Shown: positions 25,046 to 35,007 of the stretch, in pieces | Position numbering within the stretch: the stretch's first letter is position 1 | Layout: every line of letters begins with the position of its first letter | Assembly: GCA_002394685.1 (NCBI GenBank) | Contig: DGUP01000067.1 | Span: 27,111-91,110, forward strand | Origin: Treponema sp. UBA4307 | Lineage (GTDB): Bacteria; Spirochaetota; Spirochaetia; Treponematales; Treponemataceae | Length of the DNA stretch: 64,000 nt | Reading direction: 5' to 3' | Notes under the pieces: generated by a model | Told to the model about the DNA's origin: nothing | What the model saw: the letters and a program-made list of their open reading frames with translations, nothing else | The model's database searches: none | Program-made: the position numbers and the translations under genes

Positions 25046-28000
25046 ATGGCAAATACATTAAAGACAATTTCGCTTGAATCTCTTTTAGAATCTTCTGAAG
25101 CAATCCACAATGCAGTGCTGACTGTTGCAGACGGATGTGATACAGCAGAACTTCAGAAAAATACATTCCCCGTTGAAATAAAAGGTTCAAGAGGCAGTTT
25201 AAACTCGTTTTTTATTCGCCTTCTTCATAAAAGAATACTTTTCAGTACCAAAAGTGACAGACAATTTTTAAACAAAAAAAGCCCCGCAAAAGATTATTTT
25301 ATTGTAGTTCCTACAAGCAGGGAAGCTGATGAAGTTGAATCAGATTTAAATACAATCTTTAAGGGACAGGCCCAGATATTTAAGATGCCCTGGTGGGGAA
25401 TGATTCCTTACAAGGCTGCTGCTCAGAATTCCATCGTTTTTGGAAAAAGAGCAGCTGTATTCTCTCACCTTACAATGCGAAATTACGATGTGGAACATCC
25501 AAGAATCTTTATTTTTGACCAGCGTTCCCTTATGGCTCCCGTTCCTTCTCCAAAGTATGAAAGAAATCTGATTCTTGAATTAAAAAAAGGGCAGTCTCTG
25601 GACATTAAGGAACTGGAAGAAAAAATCAGTGAAATGGGATATTTGAGAGTTTCAAGGGTATCTGTTCATGGAGAATTTGCAGTTCGTGGTGAAGTAATTG
25701 ATATTTTTATGCCTGGTGATTCCTATGCAACCCGTATTCAGTTTGATTTTGATCAGATAGAAAAAATCAGGACTTTTGAAGCAGAAACTCAGGTCTCTCA
25801 GGAAACTCTGGATTCAGTTTTAATCTATCCAATGAAAGAAGTTGTATGGACAGATGAACTTATTGCAAACCTTGAAAAGGCCCTTGAAAAAGAAAATTCT
25901 GGTATTCAAAATGATTTTGCCCAGTACGATGCAAGACGTAAAAGTGGTACCCTTGATTTATCTCAAAAAGAAAATGATTCATCTGATGATATGGATAATC
26001 ATGAAGATGATGAAGAACGAAAAAATAATGGCGGAGAAAATATACGTCTTTCCTTTACAAAAGCCGCTCTCCAGAAACAGGAAGAAATTTTAACAGAGCT
26101 TTCCGTGAATAAAGAATGCGAGGGGGAAGAATTTTATTACGGTTTTATTTTTGATAAAAAATATTCCCTGCTGGATTATATTTCTAAAGATTCCCTGGTA
26201 TTTTTCTATGATTATGACCGCCTTAATAACAGTCCGGAAATGATTCTGAATGAATACAATTTCCGTTATAGGGAAGCCCGTCAGGAATGGCCTGTTTTTC
26301 CTCCTAAAGCAATGCTTTTTGATTTTGAGCAGCTTATGGAGAAAACGGAAAATGGTGTATTCTTCCGTCTTTTTAACAATCTTGATGAAAAAACTTCAGA
26401 CTCTATAAATGCAACTGAATCTGGGAATTTAACTGATAAATCTTCTGAAAATCAGGAAGTCCCGGAAAACAATGTGAACATGAATCCTGAAATTACAGAT
26501 GAAGGCAATCTGAAAGTTGTAAATACTGAAGCCACAATAGATTATCTCAGAGGGCAGAGAAGTGAAGAGGAAGAGAAAGAAATCATTCACTTTAATACCA
26601 GTCTGGATCTTCTTGCAAATGTAGGACAAAGCTATTTTGGTAATATTAATTATCTGAAAGAACAGCTTACTGAATTCCAGAAAGATAAATGGCATATTTT
26701 TGTTTTTGCTGATAACAAGAATCAGTCCCTTCGTCTTAGGGAAGTCTTTAAGGAATTTGTTGAAGTTGAAGACAAAAAAATATTTCCTGTAGAAATTTAT
26801 CCGGAACCAGTTACCCAGGGCTTTACACTGCCGGATGAAAAACTTCTTGTAATACAGGAAAATGAAATCTTTGGAAGAAGAAAAGCCCAGCCGAAAGCAA
26901 ATAGAAATGTAAAATCCAGGGCAATTGATACATTTATTGAACTTAAGCCAGGCGATTATATTGTTCACGTAAATTATGGAATTGGTCTCTTCAAAGGAAT
27001 TGAACGTATTAAATCAATGGGTATGGAAAGAGACTATATTAAACTTGAATATGCTGATCAGGAATATGCTTTCGTTCCGATTGAGCAGCTTAATATGGTT
27101 CAGCGTTACATTGGTGGAGGAGACAATCGTAAACCGGCAATAGACAAACTTGGTTCCAGAAGCTGGGCAAACAGAAAGGCTAAAGTTAATGCAAAAGTAG
27201 AAGAAATTGCTGAAAAATTAATTGATCTGTACTCAAAACGTCAGGCTTCAAGAGGCTATCCTTTCCCAAAAGATACAGAATGGCAGGCAGCCTTTGAAGC
27301 TGCATTCCCTTATGAAGATACTCCGGATCAGTTTCAGGCAACTCAGGATATCAGACAGGATATGGAATCTCCGGTTCCAATGGATCGCCTTGTCTGTGGA
27401 GATGTAGGTTATGGAAAAACTGAAATCGCCATGAGAGCTGCCTTTAAGGCTGTTATGGGAGGAAAACAAGTTGCATTTCTTGCACCTACAACAATTCTTG
27501 CAGAACAGCATTACGAAAATGCAAAAGAACGGTTTAAGAATTTCCCTGTAAAGATTGCTCATCTTTCAAGATTTGTTCCTCCTGCAGAACAAAAGAAAAT
27601 TCTTGAAAAGCTTGCAGAAGGAAAAATCGATCTTTTAATTGGAACTCATAGAATTATTCAGAAAGATGTAATATACAGGGATCTTGGACTTTTTATTGTT
27701 GATGAAGAACAACGCTTTGGCGTAAAAGATAAAGAAAGGCTTAAGGAATTAAAAACAAATATTGACTGTCTGGCAATGTCTGCTACACCAATTCCGAGAA
27801 CCCTTCATATGAGTCTTCTGAAAATCCGGGATATGTCTGTTCTTGCAACAGCCCCTCAAAGTCGAATTCCTGTGCAGACCTTTATTGAAGAATTCAATGA
27901 TGATAAAGTTGCAGCTGCAATTCGTGCTGAAGTAAAACGTGGAGGTCAGGTTTTCTATCTTCATAACAGGGTTGAAGATTTAACAGATGTTGTTGCCAGA

Positions 28001-28939
28001 CTTCAGAAACTTCTTCCTGAACTGTTAATTGATTATGCCCATGGACAAATGACAAGCAGTGAACTGGATGATATTTTCCGTCGTTTCAAAATGGGAGGAT
28101 TTCATGTACTTGTTTCTACAACAATTATCGAAAATGGTATCGACATTCCTAATGTAAATACAATCATAATAGACAGGGCTGATATGTACGGAGTAAGCCA
28201 GTTGTACCAGCTTAGAGGAAGAGTAGGACGAAGTGATAAAAAAGCCTATGCATATCTTTTCTATCCTCAGGGAAAGTCCTTGAACGAAATTGCAATGAAG
28301 CGTCTCCAGGTTATATCAGATTTTACTGAACTGGGCTCTGGTTTTAAAATTGCCATGAAGGATATGGAAATCCGAGGAGCAGGAAATCTTCTTGGAAAGG
28401 ATCAGTCTGGAGAAGTTTATTCAGTTGGATTTGATATGTATCTTACACTGTTAAATTCTGCAATTGAACGGTTAACTAAAAGCGGATGGCAGCAGGATGA
28501 TGAACTTCTTCTTGAACTTGAATACACTGGCTTTATTCCAAATACATATATTGATGAACCTGAAATTAAAATGGAAATCTATAAGAAGATTGCATCAATA
28601 AAGGAAGAAAGTGAGTATATAGAAACCCTTAACGAACTTGAAGATAGATTCGGACCAATTCCAGATGAAGTTAACAGTCTGATGAGTATTGCAAAAATTA
28701 AGATTTTGTGCAGAAAACTTAAGATCGATTCTCTTAAAGAAAGGCGCGGGGTAGTGACAATACTTTTCAATAAAAAGGCTAATATTTCTATTGATAAACT
28801 TATGGCTCTTTTGAAAACAAATGCAAATAAGATTAAGATGAATCCAAAAAATACTTATGAAATGCAGATGTTTATTGAAAACATTGACTTGAATACAAAA
28901 ACGGACTTCATCAGGGAAAAGCTGGAAATGCTTCTTTAG
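25046..28939 (+). CDS. mfd: Transcription-repair coupling factor
   Basis: Displaces RNA polymerase stalled at DNA lesions and recruits UvrA. The 1297 residues show the UvrB-homology region (WWGMIPYK..., about 90-300), the RNAP-interaction domain with PGDYIVHVNYGIGLFKGI (about 635), RecG-like helicase motifs (CGDVGYGKTEIAMRAA Walker A at about 788, DEEQ box DEEQRFGVKDKERL, QLRGRVGRSDKKAYAYL) and the C-terminal TRCF domain. It is about 150 residues longer than E. coli Mfd (1148). Extra acidic low-complexity stretches at about residues 295-345 and 440-520 account for this. No clear Shine-Dalgarno before ATG 25046. Confidence 0.97.
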   Translation: MANTLKTISLESLLESSEAIHNAVLTVADGCDTAELQKNTFPVEIKGSRGSLNSFFIRLLHKRILFSTKSDRQFLNKKSPAKDYFIVVPTSREADEVESDLNTIFKGQAQIFKMPWWGMIPYKAAAQNSIVFGKRAAVFSHLTMRNYDVEHPRIFIFDQRSLMAPVPSPKYERNLILELKKGQSLDIKELEEKISEMGYLRVSRVSVHGEFAVRGEVIDIFMPGDSYATRIQFDFDQIEKIRTFEAETQVSQETLDSVLIYPMKEVVWTDELIANLEKALEKENSGIQNDFAQYDARRKSGTLDLSQKENDSSDDMDNHEDDEERKNNGGENIRLSFTKAALQKQEEILTELSVNKECEGEEFYYGFIFDKKYSLLDYISKDSLVFFYDYDRLNNSPEMILNEYNFRYREARQEWPVFPPKAMLFDFEQLMEKTENGVFFRLFNNLDEKTSDSINATESGNLTDKSSENQEVPENNVNMNPEITDEGNLKVVNTEATIDYLRGQRSEEEEKEIIHFNTSLDLLANVGQSYFGNINYLKEQLTEFQKDKWHIFVFADNKNQSLRLREVFKEFVEVEDKKIFPVEIYPEPVTQGFTLPDEKLLVIQENEIFGRRKAQPKANRNVKSRAIDTFIELKPGDYIVHVNYGIGLFKGIERIKSMGMERDYIKLEYADQEYAFVPIEQLNMVQRYIGGGDNRKPAIDKLGSRSWANRKAKVNAKVEEIAEKLIDLYSKRQASRGYPFPKDTEWQAAFEAAFPYEDTPDQFQATQDIRQDMESPVPMDRLVCGDVGYGKTEIAMRAAFKAVMGGKQVAFLAPTTILAEQHYENAKERFKNFPVKIAHLSRFVPPAEQKKILEKLAEGKIDLLIGTHRIIQKDVIYRDLGLFIVDEEQRFGVKDKERLKELKTNIDCLAMSATPIPRTLHMSLLKIRDMSVLATAPQSRIPVQTFIEEFNDDKVAAAIRAEVKRGGQVFYLHNRVEDLTDVVARLQKLLPELLIDYAHGQMTSSELDDIFRRFKMGGFHVLVSTTIIENGIDIPNVNTIIIDRADMYGVSQLYQLRGRVGRSDKKAYAYLFYPQGKSLNEIAMKRLQVISDFTELGSGFKIAMKDMEIRGAGNLLGKDQSGEVYSVGFDMYLTLLNSAIERLTKSGWQQDDELLLELEYTGFIPNTYIDEPEIKMEIYKKIASIKEESEYIETLNELEDRFGPIPDEVNSLMSIAKIKILCRKLKIDSLKERRGVVTILFNKKANISIDKLMALLKTNANKIKMNPKNTYEMQMFIENIDLNTKTDFIREKLEMLL

Positions 28940-28973
28940 TTTTTATGATTGATTTTTGTAAGGAAGATTTTTC

Positions 28974-29450
28974 ATGAAAGAAAATGATAATCAGTTGAAC
29001 CTTCAGGACCTTATAGAGTCTCGTTTTTGGGAACATAAATCAATAAAGGATTTATCACAAAAAGAATGGGAAGCTCTTTGTGACGGTTGTGGCAAATGCT
29101 GCTTCAGAAAATATGTTGAAGGCCATTTTAAAAATAAAAGAACTTATCTGACCAGGATTGCCTGTGACTGCCTCAATTTGGAAAATGGGCTTTGTTCATG
29201 TTATCTGAATCGTTTTGCAATTCAAAAAGACTGTATTCAGTTGAACGTAAGAAAACTTAAGAATTTTAAATGGCTGCCGGAAACTTGTTCTTACAGAGTT
29301 TTTTACGAAAAAGGTGTATTACCTGATTTTCATCCTCTCTTGAACGGGGGCAGTTTTGAAAATGTTCCAAAAATCTGTAACCCTGTTCATGAAAAGGATG
29401 TTGATTTTAACGATAATTCATATATGGATTTTGTAATCGAAATTCAGTAA
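28974..29450 (+). CDS. YcgN-family cysteine-cluster protein
   Basis: 158 residues of the UPF0260/YcgN type. The conserved cysteines are seen in CDGCGKCCFR (about residues 36-45), RIACDCLNLENGLCSCY and KDCIQL, suggesting a metal or Fe-S site. Function unknown in the family. The gene follows mfd by 34 bp with GGAAG upstream, and ends 3 bp before the convergent outer membrane gene. Confidence 0.85.
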   Translation: MKENDNQLNLQDLIESRFWEHKSIKDLSQKEWEALCDGCGKCCFRKYVEGHFKNKRTYLTRIACDCLNLENGLCSCYLNRFAIQKDCIQLNVRKLKNFKWLPETCSYRVFYEKGVLPDFHPLLNGGSFENVPKICNPVHEKDVDFNDNSYMDFVIEIQ

Positions 29451-29453
29451 AAA

Positions 29454-31016
29454 TCAGTAGTGAAGTCCAATTCCAATATAAATTTCATATGCGCTTACAT
29501 CCCGGCGCCAGGAACTTTCATAAAAGTTTGTTTTTGAAAGGAAGAGATTTCCCAAATCAAAGCCAAGACTTCCTCTAACAACAATTCCCTTCCATTTTTC
29601 AGGATAAACCAGAACTTCAAAACCTGCTGAGTAATATCCGTCTGCAGGATGGAAATTTCTTCCAGATGCAGGATTGCTTGTAAGGGCCATGTCAATAAAT
29701 GGACTTAACTGGACATCAAAGTTTAAATTTGACCAGAAATGACTGTCAGTAAATTTAGTCCAGTCCCAGGTAAAGAGCTTAACTGGAAAATCCATATTCA
29801 AAAGAATTACTGATTCAACATTAAGGGCAATTTCTTCGTCATAGCCTGTTTCTGGAGCAAAACGGGTTTCGTCCCTTATTCCGCGAAGGTATTCTCCCAC
29901 CTTGTAATATGGGCTTTTTTCGCTCTGGATAAATCCATAAAGTCTTCCGGCTAAAGCAAAACGGTTAAATGCTTTGAATGCCTGCATATTGAATGAAGCT
30001 CCTGGTACACTGGCCTGCTGCTGGAAATTGTACCCATAATATGCAGAAACATCAGCGTACCAGCCTTCCCTGAAATTTCCAAACCAGTTAATGTCATCGG
30101 CTTTAAACTGTACCCCTGTTTTTACGACTGGACTTGAAAGATTGTAGTTTGACTGTGAAATTCCATTATAATCATAATTAATGGTAAAATCAGCATATGG
30201 AATCAAATACAGTTTTGTGTAGTCCATTGTTTCGTAAACAGTAACCGGAAGTGAGAAAGTAAACTGATTTCCAAAGTATAAACTGTCCCCATAAACTTCA
30301 AAATCCAGTTCTTTTCCAATTCGCTGCAGAGCCTGGAAATTAAGTGACAGTTTTTCAAATGGAAGTGTAAAGTCAACTCCTGTTTCAGCAAAGAATTCAG
30401 GACTGGTCTGACCAATTGTATAACTAAATTCATAATCATTAATCCATTTACCATCCAAAGGTCCCAGCTTGAAAGGCATGTCATAATCAAGATCAAATCC
30501 AAATTGATAATTGATCTGGTCTGATTCTCCGCTGGACAAAAAAGCTACATATGCATCAGCATTAAACTCGCTTAAAGTTCCAAGAAAATTAGTATCTTTT
30601 GCCTTTAACTTAATCGAAAAACCGCTGGAAGAAGAATACTTTGGATATGGGAGAATAAGCAGATGCTTTGAGTCAACTGTAGTAATATGAAGTGTTATTT
30701 CAGTAATATCATCCTCAACATTTACTTCCTTGACCTGATCATCACTTATGTCCACAAGAGCGTAAATTTCGTATTCAATTTCAGCAGATTCAAAGTTACG
30801 CTGATTCAATAAGGCCTGTTTAAGTCCTTCAACATAAGCAGAAAGTTCTTCTTCTGTCTGGAAAACGATTGTCTTATCAACAGGAACACGCTGTTCAAGA
30901 GCAAATTGTTTTGTCATTCCTGTAATATCATATTCAACTTTTGTAATCTGATATTTATTTGCAAAAACTGACATTGAAAGAAATAAAGTTGTAAAAAGTA
31001 AAATAAATCTTTTCAT
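29454..31016 (-). CDS. Omp85-like outer membrane beta-barrel protein
   Basis: 520 residues with a signal peptide (MKRFILLFTTLFLSMSVFA). The N-terminal 120 residues contain one or two POTRA-like modules (ITKVEYDITG..., FQTEEELSAYVEGL, beta-alpha-alpha-beta pattern). The rest is amphipathic beta strands ending in an aromatic residue (GIGLHY), as in outer membrane barrels. Related to BamA/TamA-like barrels by pattern only; too short for BamA, which has five POTRA domains. Monocistronic. Confidence 0.72.
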   Translation of the reverse strand: MKRFILLFTTLFLSMSVFANKYQITKVEYDITGMTKQFALEQRVPVDKTIVFQTEEELSAYVEGLKQALLNQRNFESAEIEYEIYALVDISDDQVKEVNVEDDITEITLHITTVDSKHLLILPYPKYSSSSGFSIKLKAKDTNFLGTLSEFNADAYVAFLSSGESDQINYQFGFDLDYDMPFKLGPLDGKWINDYEFSYTIGQTSPEFFAETGVDFTLPFEKLSLNFQALQRIGKELDFEVYGDSLYFGNQFTFSLPVTVYETMDYTKLYLIPYADFTINYDYNGISQSNYNLSSPVVKTGVQFKADDINWFGNFREGWYADVSAYYGYNFQQQASVPGASFNMQAFKAFNRFALAGRLYGFIQSEKSPYYKVGEYLRGIRDETRFAPETGYDEEIALNVESVILLNMDFPVKLFTWDWTKFTDSHFWSNLNFDVQLSPFIDMALTSNPASGRNFHPADGYYSAGFEVLVYPEKWKGIVVRGSLGFDLGNLFLSKTNFYESSWRRDVSAYEIYIGIGLHY

Positions 31017-31208
31017 AACCTAATATTATAGGATTTATTTTAAATAATAAATAGAGGAAAGGCCTTTATTCTCCTTCAGACACTCTATTTACCATAACAG
31101 TATATTATTTTTTTTATTATTGGAGAAAATTGATATTCTTGATAATATGAAGTTAGGTTTAGTTCGAATTGGCTTGCTGATGGAGCATTAATGCCCAAGG
31201 AGAAAAGT

Positions 31209-31718
31209 ATGAGAACTGCAATAATTTATGCATCTGTGCATCACAAGAATACTGAAAAACTTGTGAAAGCTATTGAGGAAAGAGTTCCTGACGTGACTCT
31301 CTTTGACGCCAAATCGGTTATCCTGAAGGATTTGAGCAAGTTTGATTTAATTGGAGCAGCTTCAGGAATTTTTTATGGTAGAATGCATAAGTCTGTTATC
31401 CAGTTTCTGGATAATAATCTTCCTGAACATAAGAAAGGCTTTATTATTTACACCAGCGGTGCCTATTCTGATAACTACGGTATGGATGCAGCAATGATTT
31501 TTAAAAACATGGGGTGTCCGATCGTAGGAAAATTCAACTGCAGGGGATATGATACTTTTGGTCCTTTTAAACTTGTTGGAGGCTTAAATAAAGACCATCC
31601 GGATGCAGATGAAATAGAAGCAGCCGTTCAGTTTGTAGCAGGAATTACAAGAACAGATTTATCCCGGGAATATCTGAAATCAGAAGAAAAAAGGGAACCT
31701 GATTTAGTTTACGGTTGA
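31209..31718 (+). CDS. Flavodoxin-domain protein (protoporphyrinogen-oxidase-like fold)
   Basis: 169 residues from ATG 31209, with AAGGAG well placed; a start at 31191 would include that ribosome site. The N-terminus TAIIYASVHHKNTEKLVKAI is the flavodoxin phosphate loop and GIFYGRMHKSVIQFLD and YTSGAYSDNYGMDAA continue the fold. Members bind FMN and carry electrons. The C-terminal tail resembles flavodoxin-like proteins of anaerobes. Its convergent neighbour starts only 4 bp after its end. Confidence 0.82.
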   Translation: MRTAIIYASVHHKNTEKLVKAIEERVPDVTLFDAKSVILKDLSKFDLIGAASGIFYGRMHKSVIQFLDNNLPEHKKGFIIYTSGAYSDNYGMDAAMIFKNMGCPIVGKFNCRGYDTFGPFKLVGGLNKDHPDADEIEAAVQFVAGITRTDLSREYLKSEEKREPDLVYG

Positions 31719-31722
31719 GATT

Positions 31723-32298
31723 TTATAAAGAGAAGGTTATTCCAAAAGTTAAATCTGTTCCGTAAAAAATGTACAGAATGTCATTTACAGTGGCGGATGC
31801 CAGACAGGGACCGAATGCAATTGTTCCCTTAAAAGGTTTCTGCCACCTGTATACAAGTTGAAGGGAGCAGGCTGTCATTAAAGAAAAATTTTCCTCTCTA
31901 ACTTTTGAAAGTATATTTGTATCAAAATACTCAGTAGTTAAATGCAGAATACCTAAGTCCATTAAAGTTTTGATTTCAAGACTTGAGTTATTTTTGAATG
32001 TAGTCAGTTTATAACTGGCATTAAGATTTGCAGCCAGTGCTTGAAATGGATAAATGTAAAGGGAAGCCCCGGTTCCAAGTGACCATTTTTCAGAACAATC
32101 AAAAACATAAGTTAATCTTACCGGACCAGCAATTAAATAGGGTAAATCCAGAAAATCAGTTGAAAAATAAGTATAATCCAATTCATTTTCCGTTTTTGCA
32201 AAAGCAGTTTTTAGACCTGTTTCCAGTTCCAGGGATTGAGAAAAAAGCATGCTGGAAAACATAAATATAAATAATGAAATAATCAGTTTTTTCTTCAT
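31723..32298 (-). CDS. Exported hypothetical protein, probably small outer membrane barrel
   Basis: 191 residues with a signal peptide (MKKKLIISLFIFMFSSMLFSQ) and then alternating beta-type strands without Cys-rich or enzyme motifs, ending FGITFSL with a hydrophobic final strand. This suggests a small periplasmic or outer membrane barrel; function unknown. Its start overlaps the end of the upstream hydrolase by 4 bp, so the two are translationally coupled. Confidence 0.6.
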   Translation of the reverse strand: MKKKLIISLFIFMFSSMLFSQSLELETGLKTAFAKTENELDYTYFSTDFLDLPYLIAGPVRLTYVFDCSEKWSLGTGASLYIYPFQALAANLNASYKLTTFKNNSSLEIKTLMDLGILHLTTEYFDTNILSKVREENFSLMTACSLQLVYRWQKPFKGTIAFGPCLASATVNDILYIFYGTDLTFGITFSL

Positions 32299-33014
32299 TT
32301 TACAAAGTCTCCAATATAGTCTGCGGTAATAGACTGCTGTTCCTCTCTGCTGATGTCTGCTTCATTGTCACCGGACTGTTTTCCGTAGGAGCCGAAGTTT
32401 CCGTGATTCCCACCCTCAATTATGTATTCAGTATAATCATCCGGGAGATTTGATTTATTTTTCTTATAATTATCCATATTCATTACACCATCATTTGAAC
32501 CGTATATACATAGAACATTGAGGCCGGTTTCAGAAATGTCTTCTGTTGAATAGGCTGCCAGCAAAATAAGTCCCTTGTAGTCACTGAAGCAGGATGAAAT
32601 ATGTTTTGAAGCCATGGCTCCACCAAGAGAATGACCTCCCAGATACCAGTTTTTTATTTCAGGATAATCAATTAGATATTTTTCAGCTTCAGATATGTCA
32701 AGGATTGCCAGGTCATAAGGCATCTGGGGCAAAAAACATTTTATTCCATTTGATGCGCATTTTATCATCAGGGGAAGGTAGGCTGAATAATCTACGGAGC
32801 CCCCTGGATAAAAAATAAGGGCAGTCTGACTTTCTTCAGGAGGATTTACGATAATTGTTGTGTTGTGATTTTCAAGAGTTACCCCAGGAGCCGCAAGGAG
32901 TAATTCTTCAATATCAAAATCTGCCTGATATGAGCAGGATGTAACTGTTAAAAGAATAAAAGAGAGTATAAGTATATGTGCAGTTTTCTTTTGCTTAAAA
33001 ACATCTGTGAGCAT
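32295..33014 (-). CDS. Alpha/beta-hydrolase lipoprotein
   Basis: 239 residues from ATG 33014. The N-terminus (HILILSFILLTVTSCSYQ) is a lipoprotein signal with the lipobox TSC. The fold shows IFYPGGSVDYSAYLPL (oxyanion region), the nucleophile elbow GGHSLGGAMA with Ser at about residue 135, Asp in IYGSNDGVM and His in EGGNHGNFGSYG, i.e. a full Ser-Asp-His triad. Substrate unknown. A longer frame opens with TTG at 33053 but has no ribosome site. The 17-bp palindrome at 33055 lies upstream. Confidence 0.82.
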   Translation of the reverse strand: MLTDVFKQKKTAHILILSFILLTVTSCSYQADFDIEELLLAAPGVTLENHNTTIIVNPPEESQTALIFYPGGSVDYSAYLPLMIKCASNGIKCFLPQMPYDLAILDISEAEKYLIDYPEIKNWYLGGHSLGGAMASKHISSCFSDYKGLILLAAYSTEDISETGLNVLCIYGSNDGVMNMDNYKKNKSNLPDDYTEYIIEGGNHGNFGSYGKQSGDNEADISREEQQSITADYIGDFVK

Positions 33015-33054
33015 AATAAAAATATATAAATTCTGAAATAAAAAATCAATCAAA

Positions 33055-33071
33055 TGATAGTAATACTATCA
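33055..33071. promoter_or_regulatory. Palindromic operator candidate before the hydrolase lipoprotein
   Basis: TGATAGTAATACTATCA is a perfect palindrome (arms TGATAGT/ACTATCA). Read in the direction of transcription with one flanking base it is GTGATAGTATTACTATCA. It lies just upstream of a -35-like TTGATT with TTTATA 17 bp further. A copy differing at one base occurs at 37499. The cognate regulator is unknown. Confidence 0.55.
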
Positions 33072-33085
33072 CTTATATATAAAAA

Positions 33086-33107
33086 AAAGACCGGATAAAC
33101 CGGCCTT
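33086..33107 (-). terminator. Terminator after the YqeY-like gene
   Basis: Minus-strand AAGGCCGG/CCGGTCTT stem with a 5-nt loop followed by eight T. Confidence 0.85.
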
Positions 33108-33125
33108 GAAAGTATACGAATACTC

Positions 33126-33563
33126 TTATTTTGCAGTTAATTTTTCTACAAGATTCTTTGCTTCCTTCATGTCAAAACCTTCAATTGCTTTAAGTTTTGG
33201 CATAATGTTTTTCAGAACCCTCTGGTCTTCAGGAAGTTCAGCAAGAACTTTTTTTACAGCTTCTTCCATCGCTTCTGGACTCATCTGTTCAGGTAAGAAA
33301 GGCTGGAGAATTTTGATCTGTGCTTCAAGTTCTGAAGTATCTGCATTTCCTTTTTTATAGTCTTCAATTGTTCCTTCCAGTTCTGCTTTCATTTTTTTTG
33401 CAGCTTTCCAGAAGTCTTCAGGCTTTTCATCACGGCGTTCATCGATTGTCATCTGCTTTACGGCATTCACCAGCAGAAGATATACATTTGCTTTTAAAGG
33501 ATCACTTGCTCTAATTGTAAGTCTTTCCTTTGTCAATTCTTTCATAGATGTAGTTAATGGCAT
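33126..33563 (-). CDS. GatB/YqeY-domain protein
   Basis: 145 residues, the usual YqeY length. Start ATG 33563. Helical N-terminal half (RLTIRASDPLKANVYLLLVNAVKQM) and the C-terminal tRNA-binding-like YqeY domain (LPEQMSPEAMEEAVKKVLAEL, MPKLKAIEG). Homologous to the tail domain of Asp/Glu-tRNA amidotransferase B; the free protein's role is poorly known. Monocistronic with its own terminator. Confidence 0.88.
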   Translation of the reverse strand: MPLTTSMKELTKERLTIRASDPLKANVYLLLVNAVKQMTIDERRDEKPEDFWKAAKKMKAELEGTIEDYKKGNADTSELEAQIKILQPFLPEQMSPEAMEEAVKKVLAELPEDQRVLKNIMPKLKAIEGFDMKEAKNLVEKLTAK

Positions 33564-33626
33564 GATTGTATCTCCATATTTTTATGATAATAAAATAATA
33601 CTTTTTTTTATTAAAGTGAATGATTT

Positions 33627-34991
33627 TCATTTGATTTTTCTTAATATTCTCAGCCAGTATTTTGGCAGGGAAAGATTATTCAAATCTGTCTGTGAAAACT
33701 TTCCTCCGTTTAAAATATCTTCCCATTGACCATCTTCTCCATTAATTTTAATGAAGTCTTCTTTTCCGGATTGATTAAACGCTGCGATAATTTCTTCTTC
33801 AAAAAATGTTCTCTTAAAGGCAAGGCAGGTATTTGTTACTGCCAGCTGCTTATAATCTCCCATGCGAAGAGCCATTGAAGATGCCCTTATTTTTGCAAAC
33901 CGTTTAATTGTATTTTTCAAGTCTTCTCCCTTAATTTCAGGGCAGGCATAGGCTTCAAGTTTTTCGGTAAAAGGAGGAAGGGCTGGACGAAGCTGAAAAT
34001 CCCCGTCAGCATTCCGGCTTCCTTTTAAGCCAAATTCACTTCCATAATAAATTGATGGAACTCCTGGAACTGTAAAAAGCAGTCCGTAAAGTGGGAATAA
34101 ATACTCCTGTTTTTCTACAGTTGATGCCAGCCGGTTTACATCATGATTGTCTAAAAAATTATACAACTTAAGAAACTTATATCTGCCCTCTGGTCCGAAT
34201 TCTTCGTTGAGACTCCATGCAACTTCAAACATATTTGCAGAATTGTAACTGGACCACATTCCTTTATAGAGCTGATAGTTTGTTACTGAATCAAGCCTGC
34301 CTTCTTTTACCCAGTTATTGTAATCACCATGGACGACTTCCCCCATAAGCCAAAAATCTTCTTTTAAAGAAGAAGTAAACTTTTTAAGTTCATCCAGAAA
34401 ATCCGGAGAAAGAACGTCTGCTGCATCCAGCCTTAAACCATCTATATGAAAATCCTTTATCCATTTTTCTACTGCTTTAAAAATGTGATCTCTTACCTGA
34501 AAATTATCTACATCAAGCTTAACTAAATCCATGCAGCCTGCCCATCCTTCATAAGTAAAATTATCTCCATAGGGGCTTTTTTGACCGAAATTAATATTTT
34601 TATACCAGCAGGAATAGGGAGAACAAGGACCTTTTTCCTGAATATCTTTGAAGGCAAAAAAATCTCTCCCTGTATGATTAAAAACTGCATCTACAATTAC
34701 ATTTATTCCTTTTTCATGACATTTTTCTGTAAAAAAAGCAAAATCCTGATTATTTCCCAGCCGCCGGTCAACATGATAATAATCCAATGTATCGTAGCCA
34801 TGGGAACTTGATTCAAATAGTGGTCCAATATAAATGGCATTAACTCCCAGATCTTTAATTTGTTCAAGCTGGTTTACAAGCTGGAGGAGCCTGTCTGATT
34901 TTGGTGAGCTAAAATCATTGCGGAAAGGGGCATTTGTCATTCCAAAAGGATAAATGTGGTAAAATACTGTATTCTGAATTTGATTTTTCAT
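33627..34991 (-). CDS. GH13 alpha-amylase-family glycoside hydrolase, cytoplasmic
   Basis: 454 residues without a signal peptide, so it acts inside the cell on maltooligosaccharides or similar alpha-glucans. The (beta/alpha)8 barrel motifs are present: VDAVFNHTG (region I), DGLRLDAADVL with the catalytic Asp nucleophile (region II), LMGEVVHGD with the acid/base Glu (region III), and FLDNHDVNRLAS (region IV). The N-terminus VFYHIYPFGM resembles neopullulanase or cyclomaltodextrinase, but without their N-domain. Shine-Dalgarno AAGGAG. A TetR gene lies 69 bp upstream and an operator-like palindrome sits in between. Confidence 0.9.
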   Translation of the reverse strand: MKNQIQNTVFYHIYPFGMTNAPFRNDFSSPKSDRLLQLVNQLEQIKDLGVNAIYIGPLFESSSHGYDTLDYYHVDRRLGNNQDFAFFTEKCHEKGINVIVDAVFNHTGRDFFAFKDIQEKGPCSPYSCWYKNINFGQKSPYGDNFTYEGWAGCMDLVKLDVDNFQVRDHIFKAVEKWIKDFHIDGLRLDAADVLSPDFLDELKKFTSSLKEDFWLMGEVVHGDYNNWVKEGRLDSVTNYQLYKGMWSSYNSANMFEVAWSLNEEFGPEGRYKFLKLYNFLDNHDVNRLASTVEKQEYLFPLYGLLFTVPGVPSIYYGSEFGLKGSRNADGDFQLRPALPPFTEKLEAYACPEIKGEDLKNTIKRFAKIRASSMALRMGDYKQLAVTNTCLAFKRTFFEEEIIAAFNQSGKEDFIKINGEDGQWEDILNGGKFSQTDLNNLSLPKYWLRILRKIK

Positions 34992-35007
34992 CTTAAACTC
35001 CTTATAT

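Noticed and set aside
31147..31191. 14-codon leader ORF before the flavodoxin gene
   Set aside because: No ribosome site, no conserved pattern; its stop overlaps an unused ATG, but this is easily chance.
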